Of a stretch of 15,204 nucleotides of DNA, positions 15,034-15,204 are shown piece by piece. The position numbers and the translations under genes are program-made. Under the pieces are notes generated by a model that saw only the letters and a program-made list of their open reading frames with translations, made no database searches and had not been told where the DNA came from. Each line of letters starts with the position of its first letter. Within the stretch, counting starts at the first letter, position 1. The stretch spans positions 1 to 15,204 of the forward strand of contig CAYUMU010000120.1 of NCBI GenBank assembly GCA_964445985.1, given 5' to 3'. The DNA comes from CAYUMU01 sp964445985 (GTDB taxonomy: Bacteria; Planctomycetota; Planctomycetia; Pirellulales; S012-138).

Positions 15034-15091
15034 CATCAGGAAAGCTCCCGCAAATGCCGCGGATTTGGGAGAGTGCTTGCCTAGCCTGATG
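15034..15091. repeat. Nested inverted repeats (7-bp outer stem, bulged inner hairpin)
   Basis: The outer arms are CATCAGG (15034-15040) and CCTGATG (15085-15091). The inner stem is CTCCC (15045-15049) plus AAAT (15052-15055), pairing with ATTT (15063-15066) plus GGGAG (15067-15071). It has a 2-nt GC bulge and a 7-nt loop. It precedes the AT-rich end of the window, so it may be a structured leader or a dispersed repeat. Confidence 0.4.
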
Positions 15092-15204
15092 AAAATGTTG
15101 TTTCGTTAGTGCTTCAACTATCCGGTGTGCTAGCTCGGTGATTTATGGAGATTTAGTAACTGACGAAAAATAACTTCGGATGTTTTCTAACACTAGTATT
15201 CATG

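Larger units (their letters stand above)
14679..15204. other. 526-bp stretch without a confident gene
   Basis: It holds a weak open frame (14712-14879), two nested inverted-repeat structures (14821-14877 and 15034-15091) and a small hairpin AACTCA/TGAGTT (14904-14924, 9-nt loop). A 48-codon ATG frame at 14809-14955 also exists, without a well-placed ribosome site. By hand count the last 104 bases (15101-15204) are about 38% GC, much lower than the genes, as expected of a promoter region or of foreign DNA. The window ends before any downstream gene can be seen. Confidence 0.5.

Noticed and set aside
1..15204. CRISPR array, insertion sequence, prophage or defence island
   Set aside because: I saw no regularly spaced direct repeats of array type, no transposase, integrase or phage structural gene, and no recognised defence protein in the window.

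Overview
The window looks like a piece of a planctomycete chromosome, most likely from the Pirellulales or a relative. I infer this from its protein families and not from any database match. The strongest signs are a protein with the DUF1549/DUF1553 (PSCyt2/PSD1) layout and bacterial Ig-like domains, a secreted protein with pre-peptidase C-terminal (PPC) domains, a Tat-exported DUF1501 protein, and a Hanks-type kinase fused to another domain. The DNA is GC-rich and genes are well spaced, with Shine-Dalgarno motifs before most starts.

Layout. Bases 1-131 hold the 3' end of an unrecognised gene. Bases 272-1849 encode a 525-residue fusion of a 2-Cys peroxiredoxin (AhpC/TSA) and a Ser/Thr protein kinase, the most unusual gene here. 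It runs tail to tail, with a 58-bp overlap, into a class III PLP aminotransferase on the minus strand (1792-3165). A 458-bp divergent spacer containing competing hairpins separates that gene from a DUF1338 (2-oxoadipate dioxygenase/decarboxylase-like) gene at 3624-4589. This divergent pair suggests a lysine/2-aminoadipate degradation step. A tRNA-Arg(CCT) gene lies at 4807-4880. Two exported hydrolases follow on the plus strand: an S9 prolyl-oligopeptidase-family peptidase (5070-7148) and a Tat-exported serine beta-lactamase-like hydrolase (7316-8416).

Bases 8469-13034 form a minus-strand two-gene operon: the DUF1549/DUF1553 cytochrome-like protein, then 6 bp downstream the PPC protein. Across a 318-bp divergent spacer a DUF1501 protein (13353-14678) is read the other way. 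In planctomycetes these families usually travel together as an exported module of unknown biochemical role. Here the DUF1501 partner is split off onto its own promoter. The last 526 bp hold no confident gene. They contain a weak protein-like open frame directly after the DUF1501 stop, two nested inverted-repeat structures, and an AT-rich end.

The best candidate for an undescribed system is the peroxiredoxin-kinase fusion. Peroxidatic and resolving cysteines are both present, followed directly by a kinase with its main catalytic residues, an HGD in place of HRD, and an unusually long activation loop. It could be a one-protein peroxide-to-phosphorylation sensor.
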